Shown in pieces: positions 34,518 through 46,455 of a stretch of 64,000 nucleotides of DNA. The stretch is from Tamarix chinensis (taxonomy: Eukaryota; Streptophyta; Magnoliopsida; Caryophyllales; Tamaricaceae). The stretch's first letter is position 1. Each line of letters begins with the position of its first letter. The stretch lies in NCBI GenBank assembly GCA_030549775.1, contig CM060173.1:34657110-34721109 (forward strand), given 5' to 3'. The position numbers and the translations under genes were made by a program. The notes below the pieces were generated by a model that was not told the DNA's origin, made no database searches, and saw only the letters and a list, made by a program, of their open reading frames with translations.

Positions 34518-35380
34518 CTTTGGGAGAATGATGTATAAGCATCTATATATGATCCTTAATATGATAATAATTTGGCAGAATTGATTATAGAGCAGGTCAT
34601 ATTATGTGTATTTGTTAATAATACTTTGACTAACCTTGATGATATTACTTTAAGTCATTATTGTAGGTATGTAACATATTTGTAAGAAGAGATCAATCAA
34701 TTTAAGAAGTTAAGATACTTAAGATTTTTCACGTGTTACAATATATTACAAAGGAATCCATTGTGCATGAAAGTCAAGTTAAGATACCTAGTCAACCTTT
34801 CAAGTTAACATCATTATTTTGATTAGGATTCTTGTTAGTTCTTTTCATGTACTACTTATCTTACTTTGTTTGTAATAGTATTTGTTGAGTCATGTGTTAT
34901 ATAGGATATAAATACATTGTTAATACTAGTTTATGTGCTAGTTAGCAATTTTTGTGTCATGTGGCTAAGTTAGTATGCTAGTTAGCAATGTTCTACACCT
35001 AAATATATACATGTGTCGACGCATTGTAGCATGTTGATGGTTGAGATATTGATATCTACTATAAGTAATTAATTTGGTTAATTCTCTCTTTTTGATTGAA
35101 TAATCCTTTATAAGATTACTTAGAGTAATATTTGATAAGAAATGTTCACATTTGAGCTCTTTGAATTCTTGTTGAGTTTTTTTTTTATTCTTGCTTGCAT
35201 ATCTCAAATTCTTATTCCAGATTGGATAGCCACCGATTTTATTTCATCTACAATCACACTAATCTTCATCCACCCATCATGATTTGTGTCACACAATTTG
35301 TGTTATACAACACGAAGGCCTTGTGTTTTCCACTCAAGCCTTTGATATTTATCAAACTCCTCCATCAACCTATATATAGC
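34518..35380. other. Presumed 3' LTR of the gypsy element, boundaries unresolved
   Basis: CTTTGGGAGAA just before TGATGTATAAGC (34518 on) could be the polypurine tract and LTR start. No coding frame follows. The sequence runs without a clear CA end into the copia remnant at 35383. No matching 5' LTR was found near 24-25 kb. Confidence 0.35.
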
Positions 35381-35382
35381 AT

Positions 35383-35872
35383 TCAAGCCATGTTATGCAC
35401 CAAATATCTAGTGAAAAGCTCATAAATTTTCACCTTAATGCAGTATTTGTGATTAATAACATAAAATACCACCATAAAACTTGTGACCCTATAAAGGGCC
35501 TCTAGCTTATGAACACCGATCAAGTCTAAGAATTTTTTAAATTTACCCACTGGTAACAACTTCATTAGCATACCAGCTAGAATCTCTAATGTAGTCACTT
35601 TCTCCACTAATACTTTACCCGCACCAATAGTACCCCAAATGAAATGGTTTTTGATATCAATATGCTTCATTCGACGGTGGAAATAATTATATTTTATTTC
35701 CAAACAAATAGCACTTTAACTGTCACTTTGAACAACTAGAGCATAATGATTAATGTTAAGCTCACACACTAACCCTCTAATCTACATAAATTCCTAAAAA
35801 GCCTCAGTCATAGCCATGCACTCAACCTTAGTAGTAGATAAGACCAATTGCTAGCTAATCATTAAATCAACA

Positions 35873-35922
<50 letters not shown>

Positions 35923-36130
35923 CCACTAATGGACCTTATATTATCAAGATATCCACCATGATCAGAGTCTATAAACCCAGTTAATGCATTAGTCTACCTC
36001 CCATACTCTAAACAAGATGATGTTATACCCTTCAAGTACCTCAGAATCCGTATTACTACTTGCTAATAAGCCTTCCTTGGATTTGTCATATTCCTACTCA
36101 CAACATTAATATCTTGAGCATATTAGACCT
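35383..36130 (-). pseudogene. Ty1/copia RNase H end (decayed)
   Basis: Minus-strand frames read the copia reverse transcriptase / RNase H tail. NVVSRNMTNPRKAY and ILRYLKGITS are near 36090-36010, GFIDSDHGGYLDN and RSISGY near 35985-35925, and RRMKHIDIKNHFI then LMKLLPVGKFKKFLDLIGVHKLE in 35703-35490. An (AT)n microsatellite has expanded right inside the RNase H part. The upstream part of the same gene continues at 36740-37140 beyond a LINE insertion. Confidence 0.85.
35875..35920. repeat. (AT)n microsatellite inside the copia RNase H region
   Basis: An uninterrupted run of about 23 AT units. It follows the codons for RSISGY on the minus strand, so it arose or expanded after the element died. 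Confidence 0.92.
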
Positions 36131-36745
36131 GGTAGCTTATGACCTTGTTCATCCATGGGGAGTAAAGGTACCTTGCTTGAAAAAAGTGTGGAAGCCAATT
36201 ACATTACCATGATTGAGGTTACATTTGTGGTTAATGGTATAAGATAAGATCTTTACTAAGGATCATATGAACAAAATAGGTATAATTATTAACCTTGAAT
36301 GTACATTATGCAATGAGGATCAAGAATCCACTAACCATTTAGACTTCCAATGTTCTTATGTGAAATCCTTATGGATCTAGGTTATTGAGGCTATGGGATA
36401 CACACATAACCTAATAGATTTTGATATAGTCATGAGATGGATGAGTGAGGAGGAAGAGAACTACCATGTCATACTCAGATCATGCATTACTTGTTCGCTT
36501 CGGTAACTTATAATATATGGGAGTAACACTACTAGAGGATCTATCAACAAAAGAGTGAAGTATCTCGTATGCTAATTTAAAAGATTATAATAGATATGGC
36601 CAGTAAAGTTGAATTATTATCCCCAAGTAAATATTTCTCTAAGCTAATAATGTATGTAAATAGCTTAAGAGGTCATTTATGAGGTTTTAAGTCTTCTTGA
36701 TGTACATGTACACTATAATTTTAGAGAAATAAAATTACATTACTT
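36131..36745 (+). mobile_element. 5'-truncated LINE 3' end with zf-RVT domain
   Basis: A plus-strand frame near 36250-36380 reads FTKDHMNKIG, NLECTLCNEDQESTNHLDFQCSYVKSLW, the C-x2-C-x7-H-x4-C zinc finger (zf-RVT) found at the end of plant LINE ORF2. Downstream is a frame with IEAMGYTHNLIDFDIVMRW and an A-rich end (GAGAAATAAAATTACATTAC). It splits the opposite-strand copia pseudogene, so it inserted after the copia did. The exact boundaries are estimates. Confidence 0.75.
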
Positions 36746-37140
36746 ACCCAAAAAATTAGGCCTTGTACAAACCATCGCATACATAATACAACCCACAACA
36801 TTAGAGTAGAGAATTGTGGTCATATTATCTTTGGATTTAAGGTAATCCAAAGCAAAGAATCAAAAATGATTAGCCAACGAAGAGCTAACCGGTTTGGCAT
36901 CTATCATATGAAACCTCTCTAGTATCTTATTTACATATTGCCTCTATGATAAGTAAAGACACTTCCATTCATAATCTTGTATGATCTCTATATCAATGAT
37001 CATCTTCACCACTCAAAGATCCTTCATCTCAAACTCACTCTTTAACATTGCCTTTACCTTTTCAACATCATACACATATTTTGTTTCCACAACCATTTCA
37101 TTGAAATAAAGTAAAATATACACTAGAAAGTCATTGGAGT
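36746..37140 (-). pseudogene. Ty1/copia reverse transcriptase segment (decayed)
   Basis: Minus-strand reading from 37140 gives DFLVYILLYFNEM in place of the YVDD region, then VEKVKAMLKSEFEMKDL, DIEIIQDYEWKCLYLSQRQYV, KILERFHMIDAKPVS and SSLANHF. This is the order of the copia reverse transcriptase end and it joins the part at 35383-36130. The YVDD site is changed to YFNE. Confidence 0.85.
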
Positions 37141-37334
37141 TCAAGCATGTTCTTGTATTGTTATATGGCATGTGTATTATGTATATGTGATGCTATGTGT
37201 TGTGACCCTCTAAGAAATGCATGTGAGGATGTTGATGTGGTTTGTGTGGGAGAAATGATGAAAAAGGAGAATGGGGGAGTTGACCTAAGTATTTTAATGA
37301 TTCATGAGTGGAAGAATAAAATGGAAAATTTAGG

Positions 37335-37575
37335 GTTTCGTGTGGGAGAATCTAATTTATGGTTTTTGTGGGAGAATACAATTTATGGTTTTATATGGGG
37401 GAATCTAATTTATGATTTTATATGGGAGAATCTAATTTATGGTTTTGTGTGGGAGAATCTAATTTATGGTGTTATATGGGAGAATCCAATTTATGGTTTT
37501 GCTTGTGAGAAACTAATTTATGGTTTTGTATGGGAGAATCTAATTTATGGTATTATATGGATAAATCCTTGGGTT
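37335..37575 (+). repeat. 27-bp tandem repeat, about nine copies, open in one frame
   Basis: The unit is TGGGAGAATCTAATTTATGG plus TTTTGTG, with variants. Because 27 is a multiple of three, the frame stays open and would read WENLIYGFV repeatedly (open frame 37147-37587). There is no other sign that this is a protein. The repeat probably explains the open frame. Confidence 0.85.
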
Positions 37576-37915
37576 GGTATGGATTGAATTTAGGGTTTTG
37601 TATGGATGAATCTTTTGGTTTAATATGGTTTGAATGTAGGGTTTTGTATGGATGAATCTCTAGTTTTATATGGTTTGAATTTAGGGTTTGGTAAGGATGA
37701 ATCTTTGGTTTTGTAAGGATTGAATGTAGGGTTGGTATGGATGAATCTTTATGGTTTGAATTTAGGGTTTGGTATGGATGAATCTTTGGGTTTTACATGG
37801 TTTGAATCTAGGGTTTAGTATGGATGAATCTTTGGTTTTGTGTGGATTGAATTTAGGATTTTGTATGATAGAATCTTGGGGTTTGCATGAAAGAATTTAG
37901 GGTCTCATATGGATG
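37576..37915 (+). repeat. ~40-48-bp tandem repeat, about seven copies
   Basis: The unit is TTTGAATTTAGGGTTTTGTA followed by TGGATGAATCTTTGGTTTTA and ATGG, with length variation. It directly follows the 27-bp array and shares words with it (GGTTTTGTATGG), so one probably grew out of the other. Confidence 0.8.
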
Positions 37916-40309
37916 GACTTAGGGTTCGACATGAAAAAAATTGAAAGGTTGCATGGGATGTATAAAGTTTGAATGGGAGTGAAATTTATGTATGAAAAGT
38001 TGAATTGGGATGTGAGGAAGGTAATGTAAGTGTTGTTTGGGTGTTCAAACACTTTGGGTGAAAAATAGTACGTGGAGTAATATAAGGATGCATAGGAGAC
38101 TAAGATAGGGTTTGTGTGGACAATTAGGGTTTGTTGTGGCTGCTTAGAGTTTTTGTGTTATCATGTGTATTTGGTGATTAAAGTGTAATTATGATTGTGG
38201 AATTTTATGATTTGTGATGTGTGAAGTGTAAAGGGAATGATTCATGCATGTCCAGAAAGAAAGCTTTTGAATAAGATACTTAAATTATTAATCACGTAAA
38301 GTGGAAGATGTTGAGCCGGACCCAAACCAATCCACCGGCGAATAATAGTGGTTAGGGGATGTCTCCCCTGCCAAAGTCTACCCATATACCCCATCACCTC
38401 CCCTCTCCTCAGTTCCAGGGTCGGGTTGAAATTATGCTTGATCTCCACCTCCTCCTTCCCCCTCCGTCATGAGTGTGTGTGCATGCATATATACCCAGCA
38501 ATAAATGCATTTCAATACCTCCTTCTCTCCCTTTTGTTTGTATATAATTTAGCAATACCTTCCCCTCCTTACCATTGCCAAAATAGCCCAAAAATCACCC
38601 CCACTGGCAAGCCCCACCAAACCATATACACCTCCACTAGCAGCATTTTCCACACCTCAACCCCAAGCACGGGCAGCCTTTGCTCCATCTCCCCCTCCCC
38701 ATCTGCAGCAAGACTCACCATTCCCTAACCCCTAGCTACAACAAAACTCATCGTAATCTACCCCTACCACCGGCTAAAGCTTCCATTCCAACACCCACTA
38801 CCTATGCCAACAACTACCGCACCATTTTCTTTCTTTTATTCTCTTCCTTACTGTCTCAACTTTCCCCACAACCTACCGCCTAGCTACAGCAATATCTACC
38901 ACTTCTACCCCTAGTTGCAGCAAAACCATCCAAAACACCCCCAAGCAATGATAACTCCCATTGTTGCTCACCCTCTCCCTTCAGCCAACTCCACCGATCC
39001 GCCCACTCCTTTTAGCCTTCCTTGCTGCTGCAACCTCCCTAACAATGGTAGGTTGTGCCGTAGCTAGCCCTCCTTGCTCAACAAACCCAATTGATCCCTT
39101 TTGTTATATAATTTTTAGCTAAGACCTACATCGAACTCCAGCTTGGTTCTTTTCCATTCTTTTCTCTTCCATTACCTTAACCCTTCATTAATTATATCAA
39201 GAATCTTAATTATGTTTTATTAATTGTTCTTAGGTGATATTCTAGAAGTCTCAGAAGAAGCGGGTTAGGATAAGCATGCTTAGAGACCAAAGCCTATATT
39301 AGTAAGGATACTAGTCAATGTTTAGGGTTTTGTATTAATTTTTTGTATGATGATGTTTGATATCATTATTGTTATTATCTTATTAAATGAATTTTGTTAA
39401 TATTATGATATGATATATTAATATGAAGTATATGATAGGAAGGAAGTAAGAAAATGAAAGATATGTTGATACGATGATATTGCGCTAAGTCATATTTTTA
39501 TGGATGAGTATAAATTGTAGGAGAGTAATATGGGCCATTAAAGTATGATAAGTGGGAAATAATTATATTTAAGGTATATGATGATAAATGGTGGATTTAG
39601 AAATAATGATAGTGAAAAAAGATTTTCATAAAATAAGGGTTAATAGCTATCATTAAGGGCATTTTGGTCAATATAGGTTAATATGAAAATTTTGGTATTT
39701 TAGCATGTTATATGGATTAAAATATGCTAATAATATCATGTGAAGTGTTGGGGAGTGATTATGAAGGTCATAAGTTCTTTAGATGAGAAAATAGCCTAAT
39801 TTGGGAATAGTAGCCTTAAAATGGTAATGTTATTATCACATGTGTAAAATGTTAGAGTTAGGCTACACATTTCGGATATGTTGTTAATATAGGTATTTTA
39901 AGGATGTATATTTAATTCGGTAATTATATGATCCTTATGAAAAAAATATATGACTTAACTGTGAAATTAGGGTTTGGGGAGCCTTATATAGAGTAACTTT
40001 TGAGATAGGGCTATTATCGCATGTGTAAGATGTAGGATTCAGACCTCAAATTTTGGATATGTTAATGATACTATTATTTTACGAACATATACTAAATTCG
40101 GTGGATAAATTATTAATATGGGAAAAGTTATGCTTACATTGTGAATTTAGGGTTTTTAGGGAAAGTGAGCATCTTAATCTTTGAGAACAATCTTGTTATA
40201 TGTATATTGAAGTCTTTCTTGCATTAATTATGTTTCTTAATCATAAAAAAATAATGAATAAAATATTAAAAATTTAAAGTGAAAGAGCATGAGTTAGGAC
40301 CAGCTGTAT

Positions 40310-40490
40310 ATGTCTATTCCACCGAACGAGAATATTAGTCGGGGATGTATATTATTACCATTCCACTGGTAAGAATAATGGCCAGAGCATTTTGCTCGGG
40401 GTTGTTTATTCGTTCCACTAGTAAGAATAGTGGCCAGGAGAGTTTTTCCCAACCATTCCACTAGTTGAAAATAATGAGATCCCTAAACTC
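40310..40490 (+). repeat. Tandem repeat of CCATTCCACTGGTAAGAATA type, first part
   Basis: Units carry (A/T)CCATTCCACTRGTAAGAATA and (A/G)TGGCCAG plus GAGCATTTTGCTCGGGG with about 60-bp spacing. The array is split by the MITE at 40595 and resumes at 41140-41330. Confidence 0.75.
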
Positions 40491-40594
40491 AATTTAAAAT
40501 AAATCCCGAGAACAATCATGATCATTGATAAGACACTAATCATTTTAAGTGTGCGTCAGGATCGGTTGTATATGTCAGTTCCACTAGACAAGAG

Positions 40595-41134
40595 TAGGGG
40601 TGTGCAAAACTGGATATCTGTATCTATTTGGATATTTTTTTGGATATTCCCTTCGCATTTTTTCGACCAGATATTTGGGATGCAAATATCCGAAAAATAC
40701 TGACCGGATATAGATCGGATTCAAATATATCCAATATCTGTATGAAAAATAGTATTTTATCAATTTTAATAACTTTTTCTAGAATATTTTTTAAAATACA
40801 AATCGTATATAAATTAATATTCATATCTATATTCATATAAATGTCTTATTTGATCTAAAAGAAGTATTAAAATATTATTATAAATATTTAAAATATAAAA
40901 ACAAATAAAATTTTAAAATTTGAAACTATAAAAACACAATAATATAATGTATTGTTGAAATAATCAACAAAATATCATATATATTTTCGGATCTGATAAT
41001 CTAGAAAAAAAAATCGAATATTCGAATGTCATATATCCTTTTGGACAAAAGTCGGTTCGGATATCCGAAATGTCATATTAGATTTTTAAATATTGGATTG
41101 GATTTTCGGATCCCGGATTTTTTGCACAGTCATA
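40595..41134. mobile_element. hAT-like MITE with ATATCCG subterminal repeats
   Basis: The left end TAGGGGTGTGCAAAACTGG and right end TTTTTTGCACAGTCATA share an inverted TGTGCAAAA core. The inside carries many ATATCCG / CGGATAT words on both sides (for example GGATATCCGAAATG, TATCCGAAAAATAC). Plant hAT MITEs typically begin CAGGGGTGTGCAAA or TAGGGGTGTGCAAA. It has no coding capacity and interrupts a tandem array, which shows it was inserted. An 8-bp target duplication could not be confirmed. Confidence 0.7.
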
Positions 41135-41139
41135 GATGG

Positions 41140-41330
41140 GAGCATTAGGTGGGAGTGTTCTGCCTCGAGGATGTATATTATTAGCCATTCCATTAGTAAG
41201 AATAGTGGCCGAATTTATTTATCATGGGTTGTATAATATTAACCATTCCACCAATAAGAATAGTGGCTAGGAGCATTTTGTCTTAGGGTGGAATAATCAT
41301 TCCATCAAGTAAGAATAGTGGGGTCCCTAA
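41140..41330 (+). repeat. Tandem repeat of CCATTCCACTGGTAAGAATA type, second part
   Basis: Three further units with GCCATTCCATTAGTAAGAAT, ACCATTCCACCAATAAGAAT and ATCATTCCATCAAGTAAGAA, continuing the array at 40310-40490. Confidence 0.75.
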
Positions 41331-41928
41331 ACTTAATGTAAATAAAAGAATGGATCCTGATATATTCTAATAATATGAATCTGGACCAGTAATTACCTTG
41401 TATTGATTCTTGTATCTCACATATAGACCACTTTCCATAATGAATGTATGTAATGATATTTTTCTCAATTTTGACAGTATTGTTACCTTACTCAATATAT
41501 AGCGCATTGATCATCCTTTTCATAGGTGCTGCTCATTTCCACAAGTAGGTGATTGATGATTATTAGCTTGATGTGCTTGTCTTCGGTGAGCGCTAAAGTA
41601 ATTGGTAAAGGGTATAGTTATCTGGATATCTTTATATCTCTTTAGACTCTTAGTCCCCTATTTCACTATTTATTCCATTCTCTCTGTTTTGTATCATGTA
41701 TTGTGGTGGAATCAAGTGCTTCCCACACCTAATTCCTAGGTATAAGGTTACTTTTACCTTGCACCTAATATATATTGGGCATAGAGAGTGCCTCTTCTAT
41801 GTTGGATGCGACGTGATACCCCTATGATTTGTGTTTTGGCTTCCGCTATTAACTCTTTAAAATAAAATTTTTAAGTTTCAAAATTTAGGGTTGTTACAGT
41901 AAGTGTTGGCATCTCTAAATAGTGTAGG

Positions 41929-44900
41929 CTAATAAAACCCCACTTCAAGAAACTTGAAGGCAATATTTTTATCACCACAATATCCTCCACAATGCAATGT
42001 ATCACAATGTAATAAAATATGCTCATTTTCTGTGTCAGGCACACATCTCATAATTATACCATCAATATCAAATTTCCACAAATAGGGGTCATTCCAAACA
42101 TATTGGAATGCCTCCTTTCTAATTTTAGTTCTCATATATCGTAGCATGTTAGTGGGTAGCTTATAAGTAACAAGATAGTTTACAATATCAGCAAACCATG
42201 GTGTACTTACAAGTATCCTGAAGATCTGCTCATCCTGGAAATTATCAATCAAGGGTATAGGTTCACCATCCTGAATCATGCGACTCAAATGATCAGTCAC
42301 TACATTCTCACTTCCTTTCTTATCATTTATCTCCACATCAAACTCTTGTAGCAAGAGAACCCGTATTATTAGCCGAGGTTTTTCTTCATTTTTAGATAAT
42401 AAATACTTCAATGCTACATGATCGATAAAAATGATAACTTTAGTTCGAAGTAATTATGATATAATTTTTTTAAGAGCAAATACTACAACTAACAGTTCTT
42501 TCTTGTTAGTGGAGTAATTCAGTTGAGCATCATTAAGAGTCCTTGAAGTGTAGTAAATGATGTAAGGCTTTTTATCCTTTCATTACCCCAAGACTACACT
42601 AATCACATAGTCAGAAGCATCATACATGATCTCAAATGGTAGGAGCCAATCTAGAGGTAGCATCACCGGAGTTATTGTTAGGAGCTTTTTAAGCTCATCA
42701 AAAGCTTTTTGACACTCCTTACTCCAATCAAACGGTACATCCTTTTATAAAAAGTGTGTAAATGGATGTGCAATTCTAGAGAAATCCTTGATGAATCATC
42801 GGTAGAACCCTACATATCTAAGAAAAGAACGTGCCACTCGCACGTAAGTGGGAGAGGGTAAGTAACACACAGCATCTATCTTAGCTTCATTAACTTTTAA
42901 CCTCATAGATGAAATAATGTGACCAAGTATGATTTCTTGTGTCACCATGAAATGACACTTTTCCCAATTAAGTAAAAGGTTAGATTCTTCACATCATTTT
43001 AAAATTAAAGTTAGATTATCGAGACAAGAATCAAAAGTTAAAGACACTAAAATCATCCATAAAAACCTCAATAATTCTCTATATAATCAAAGAAAATAGT
43101 AACCATACATCTATGGAATATTCCAGGAGCATCGCATAAGCCAAAGGGCGTGCGTTGATAAGCAAATTTGCTAAATGGACATGTGAAAGTTGTCTTCTCT
43201 TGACCCTCTTTTGCTATGTGGATATGGTTGTAACCAAAGTACCCATTAAGGAAGAAATAATAGGAATGGCTAGCCAATCTCTCAAGCATTTGATCAATAA
43301 ATGGTAGTGGAAAGTTATCTTTCCTTGTCATGGCATTCAAATTTCTATATTCAATGCGTATTCGATGCCTGGTTACTATCCTTTATGGGACAAGCTCATT
43401 CTCCTCATTTTTTACTATAGTGACTCTTGACTTTTTAGGTGCCACCTGAGTAAGTGCCACCTATTTAGAGTCTAAAATTAGGTAGATGACTCCACAATCC
43501 AAGAGCTTGATGATTTCCTTCTTTAATGCTTCCATCATATGAGGATTAAGTCTGCATTGAGGTTCTTTAGTTGGCTTGGTTCCTTCTTCAAGAAGTATGC
43601 AATGCACACACATTGTAGGACTTATCCCTTTGATGTCTACTAATCTCCATCTAATAGATTTTATGTGAGCTTTAAGGACTTCCAACAACTTGCTTTCTTG
43701 CTCCTCTATCAACTTTATAATTACTAGAAGGATCTCTCTATCTCCTAAGTATGCATACTTCAAATGATCCGGTAATAGCTTGAGCTCTAATGTAGGGGCT
43801 TGAATCATAGAAGGTATTAGCTTATTAGTAGCTAAAGTAATTGAAAAGGGAGGGGATCCATACCGATATGGAGGGTTTGCCCCCATGTGTGCTATGATAT
43901 ACACAAGATGTGGGGAAAGTATCATCTCTATCTCTTCTAAAGAAGTATCTTCCCCTTTTTCGTCCAATCATAAGCTTTTCATAAGAGTGATTGCCAATGG
44001 GTTTTCCCCATCTTCCTTAAAGTAATACTGTGCCAAAAAAAAATCAATGGTGTCAATAGTATAACAAGAATGGTCATCCATAGGGTACCTCATGGCTTCA
44101 AAGATGTTAAAGTTTATGACTTCTCCATCAAAATCCATAGTAAGAGAACTAGCATGAACATCTATCCAAAACATAGAAGTCTGGTGGAAATATAAGTATA
44201 CCAACCTACATAAGAAAATATTCTACAAACCCCTTAGGGAATACATTAGAACGATCAGCTATTTGAATGATAGCATTATCATTCTTAAGCTCTCCTATAC
44301 CTAATGATGCATAAATAGAATATGGCATGACATTAATAGATACACCTAAGTCTAGCATGGAATTTTCAAACCTATAGGACAGTGAATCTCCTAGGGTCCT
44401 TGTACTTTGAAGGTAATTTCCTTTGTATGACTACTGACAATTGCTCCCTCATTCTAACCACTTCCTTCTCCAACAATCTCTTCCTTATGGTGCATAACTC
44501 CTTTAAAATTTTTGTATATTTTGGCACTTGCTTAATAGCTTCTAGGAGTGGAATGTTAACCTACACCTTCTTGAACATATCCAAAATAGCTTGATCATTC
44601 TCATCCCTCTTCGATTTAGATAACTTACTAGGAAAAGGAGTAGTATAAATAGGGCTAGTAACAACATTATTTGGAATGTTAGAGGATTTACCATTTAAAT
44701 AACTCACATATTTCAGTTTGATAGTGGGTCGATCAATCATTTGTTGGTTCCCAATTTTATTACATTGCTTCTTCATGCTCTCCCCCTCTTTTGTGGTGGG
44801 GTCTTCTTCCATTTGCTCTAGATTCTCCTTAGCTTTGATTAGATCATTATCATATGATTTACCACTCCTTTTTACCATTACATTTTCTAATTCAAAGTTT

Positions 44901-46140
44901 CCCTTCAGATTGGGTATGGTACTACTAGGCAGTTTCCCTTGATCATGTAATTGATTTAGCTTAGTGACCGCTTCTTTCATCTGCCTCTCTATATTCAGCA
45001 CTCTCTTGTCCATGTTGAGTTAACTTTGTATTAGCTGATTATGTCCATTTGTCAACAACTCAAACATCTTATCATATTTTTTAGTGGTTGGAGCTTGAGG
45101 GTAAGAGGATACTCCTTGTGGTTTTTGATAAAAACCCAATGCCACTTGGTTGAAACCTGGAGGATTAAGAACATTATTATTATATTTATAATGAAAATTA
45201 GGATGGTTGTGCATACCTAGGTGATAATTGTTTGAAAATCCAATAGGTTTTTCTTGTGCATGGTCCTCTCCTCTAATCATTTGTGGGAATTTCTCACTCG
45301 AATGTCCTATTGTTGAACATACTCCACGTGTGGTAATAGCTCCAATAATTGTGGCAACTTATAAAACAAGAGTAGTGAGTTAGTTAAGTCTATCATCAAA
45401 TTGATTCACACTTACCTCATTTACTCTTGCACGGGTAGAAAAGCCATCATATCATTGTACGGTGGAGGCTAGGTTCTTCAATAGGACTTGAGCTGAAATG
45501 GGATCTTTATCCACAAAAGAGCCACCACTTGCTGCATCCAACATATTCCTTTTGAGTGGAGTGAGACCCTCATAGAAGTATTACAACAAATTCTCCTCTC
45601 TCATCCCGTGTTGTTGGGCATTGTGATAGCAAGGCCTTATACCTATTGTAGTATGCATGGAATATTTCATTAGACTCTTGCTAGATCTCAATGATCCTCT
45701 ACTTCAATACTGTGACATGTGAAGCTAGAAAATACTTGTCTAAGAAAGCACTAGCCAAGTTGTCCCATGAGTATATCTGCCTTGTTGGTAGTTCATAAAG
45801 CTAATCTTTCACCCCATCCATTAAGGCAAATGGAAATGCCTTGAACTTCAAAATTTGAAGGCCTACGTATTTGGGGCACATGGGTCACATACAAATTAGA
45901 ATTCCTTTAGGAACTTATTTGGATCTTCGCTTAGGAGCCCATGGAAAGTAGAAAGACGATGAAGTAAGCTGCATTTTAACTTGAAGTCCTTTTCCTTTCC
46001 ATTAGTAGGCTCAAGGTAGCCTATGCTTGTAGGAACAATTTCAACAATGTTATGGGCTGCTAGCTCCCGTAAAATCCTATTGGCTTCCATGTGAGTGAAG
46101 TAGATGGGCTCTTCTAGTGATGATGTAAAACCAAAAAGCT
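41929..46140 (-). pseudogene. Athila-type Ty3/gypsy gag-pol (decayed, truncated in integrase)
   Basis: Reading the minus strand from 46140: gag (DFKLKCSLLHRLSTFHGL, SEDPNKFLKEF, FPFALMDGVKD, NLASAFLDKYF), then a spacer rich in N and P (45280-45020) and an Athila-type linker (LPSSTIPNLKGNFELENV). A protease-like part follows near 44.4-44.3 kb. Reverse transcriptase (43.97-43.03 kb) has RNLNAMTRKDNFPLPFIDQM, FFLNGYFGYNHI and PFGLCDAPGIFHRCM. RNase H ends with VVTDHLSRM near 42300. The integrase zinc part [16 protein letters not shown] comes just before the truncation at 41929. Stops and shifts are frequent. The LTR-like block ending at 41898 probably cut it. Confidence 0.88.
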
Positions 46141-46317
46141 CATCTTCTAGTTTTGGTGATCAAAGAGAACAAAAATTCTTAACTTCATAATTGCTCGAAT
46201 GGATCTCTCTAATTCAAGATTCACTAGTATAAGCTCTCCTTTTAGTTTCCCTCTTTTATGCATTCACCAATGGGTACTTGAAATAAGAAAAACACTTTAA
46301 TGTAGTAGACCACACTA

Positions 46318-46342
46318 GATAATAATAATAATAATAATAATA
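46318..46342. repeat. (AAT)n microsatellite
   Basis: About eight AAT/TAA units (GATAATAATAATAATAATAA). Confidence 0.85.
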
Positions 46343-46436
46343 AAAGAACACAAAAGGAAAATAATAACAATAATAAAAATGACTAAAGAAAACTACACAA
46401 AGTAAAAAACAATTGCTATTAAAATACAGGAAAACT

Positions 46437-46455
46437 TACCAATCCCCGACAATAG
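46437..46455 (-). promoter_or_regulatory. Primer-binding-site remnant of the Athila element
   Basis: The minus strand reads CTATTGTCGGGGATTGGT directly after the LTR end. Plant Athila and related elements have a tRNA primer site of the type GCGCCGTTGCCGGGGATTGG here. The first bases have decayed. Confidence 0.65.

Larger units (their letters stand above)
37201..41898 (+). mobile_element. Large LTR-like block ending TTGTTACA, with nested MITE
   Basis: The end AAATTTAGGGTTGTTACA at 41881-41898 is, reverse-complemented, close to the start at 53457 (TGTAACGCCCCAAATTT); the next 40 bases also match in pattern (ACTTAAAAATTTTATTTT). TGTGACCCTC at 37201 may be the start. A pyrimidine-rich, GC-richer leader-like part lies at 38290-39110. 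No protein domain is seen. No 5-bp target duplication was found. A solo LTR of a Tekay/Del-like or similar gypsy element is the best reading. Its right end abuts the truncated integrase of the Athila element. Confidence 0.45.

Noticed and set aside
37147..37587. 146-residue open frame with WENLIYGFV repeats as a repeat protein
   Set aside because: The frame is kept open only by a 27-bp tandem repeat and has no family resemblance. It lies in an LTR-like block.
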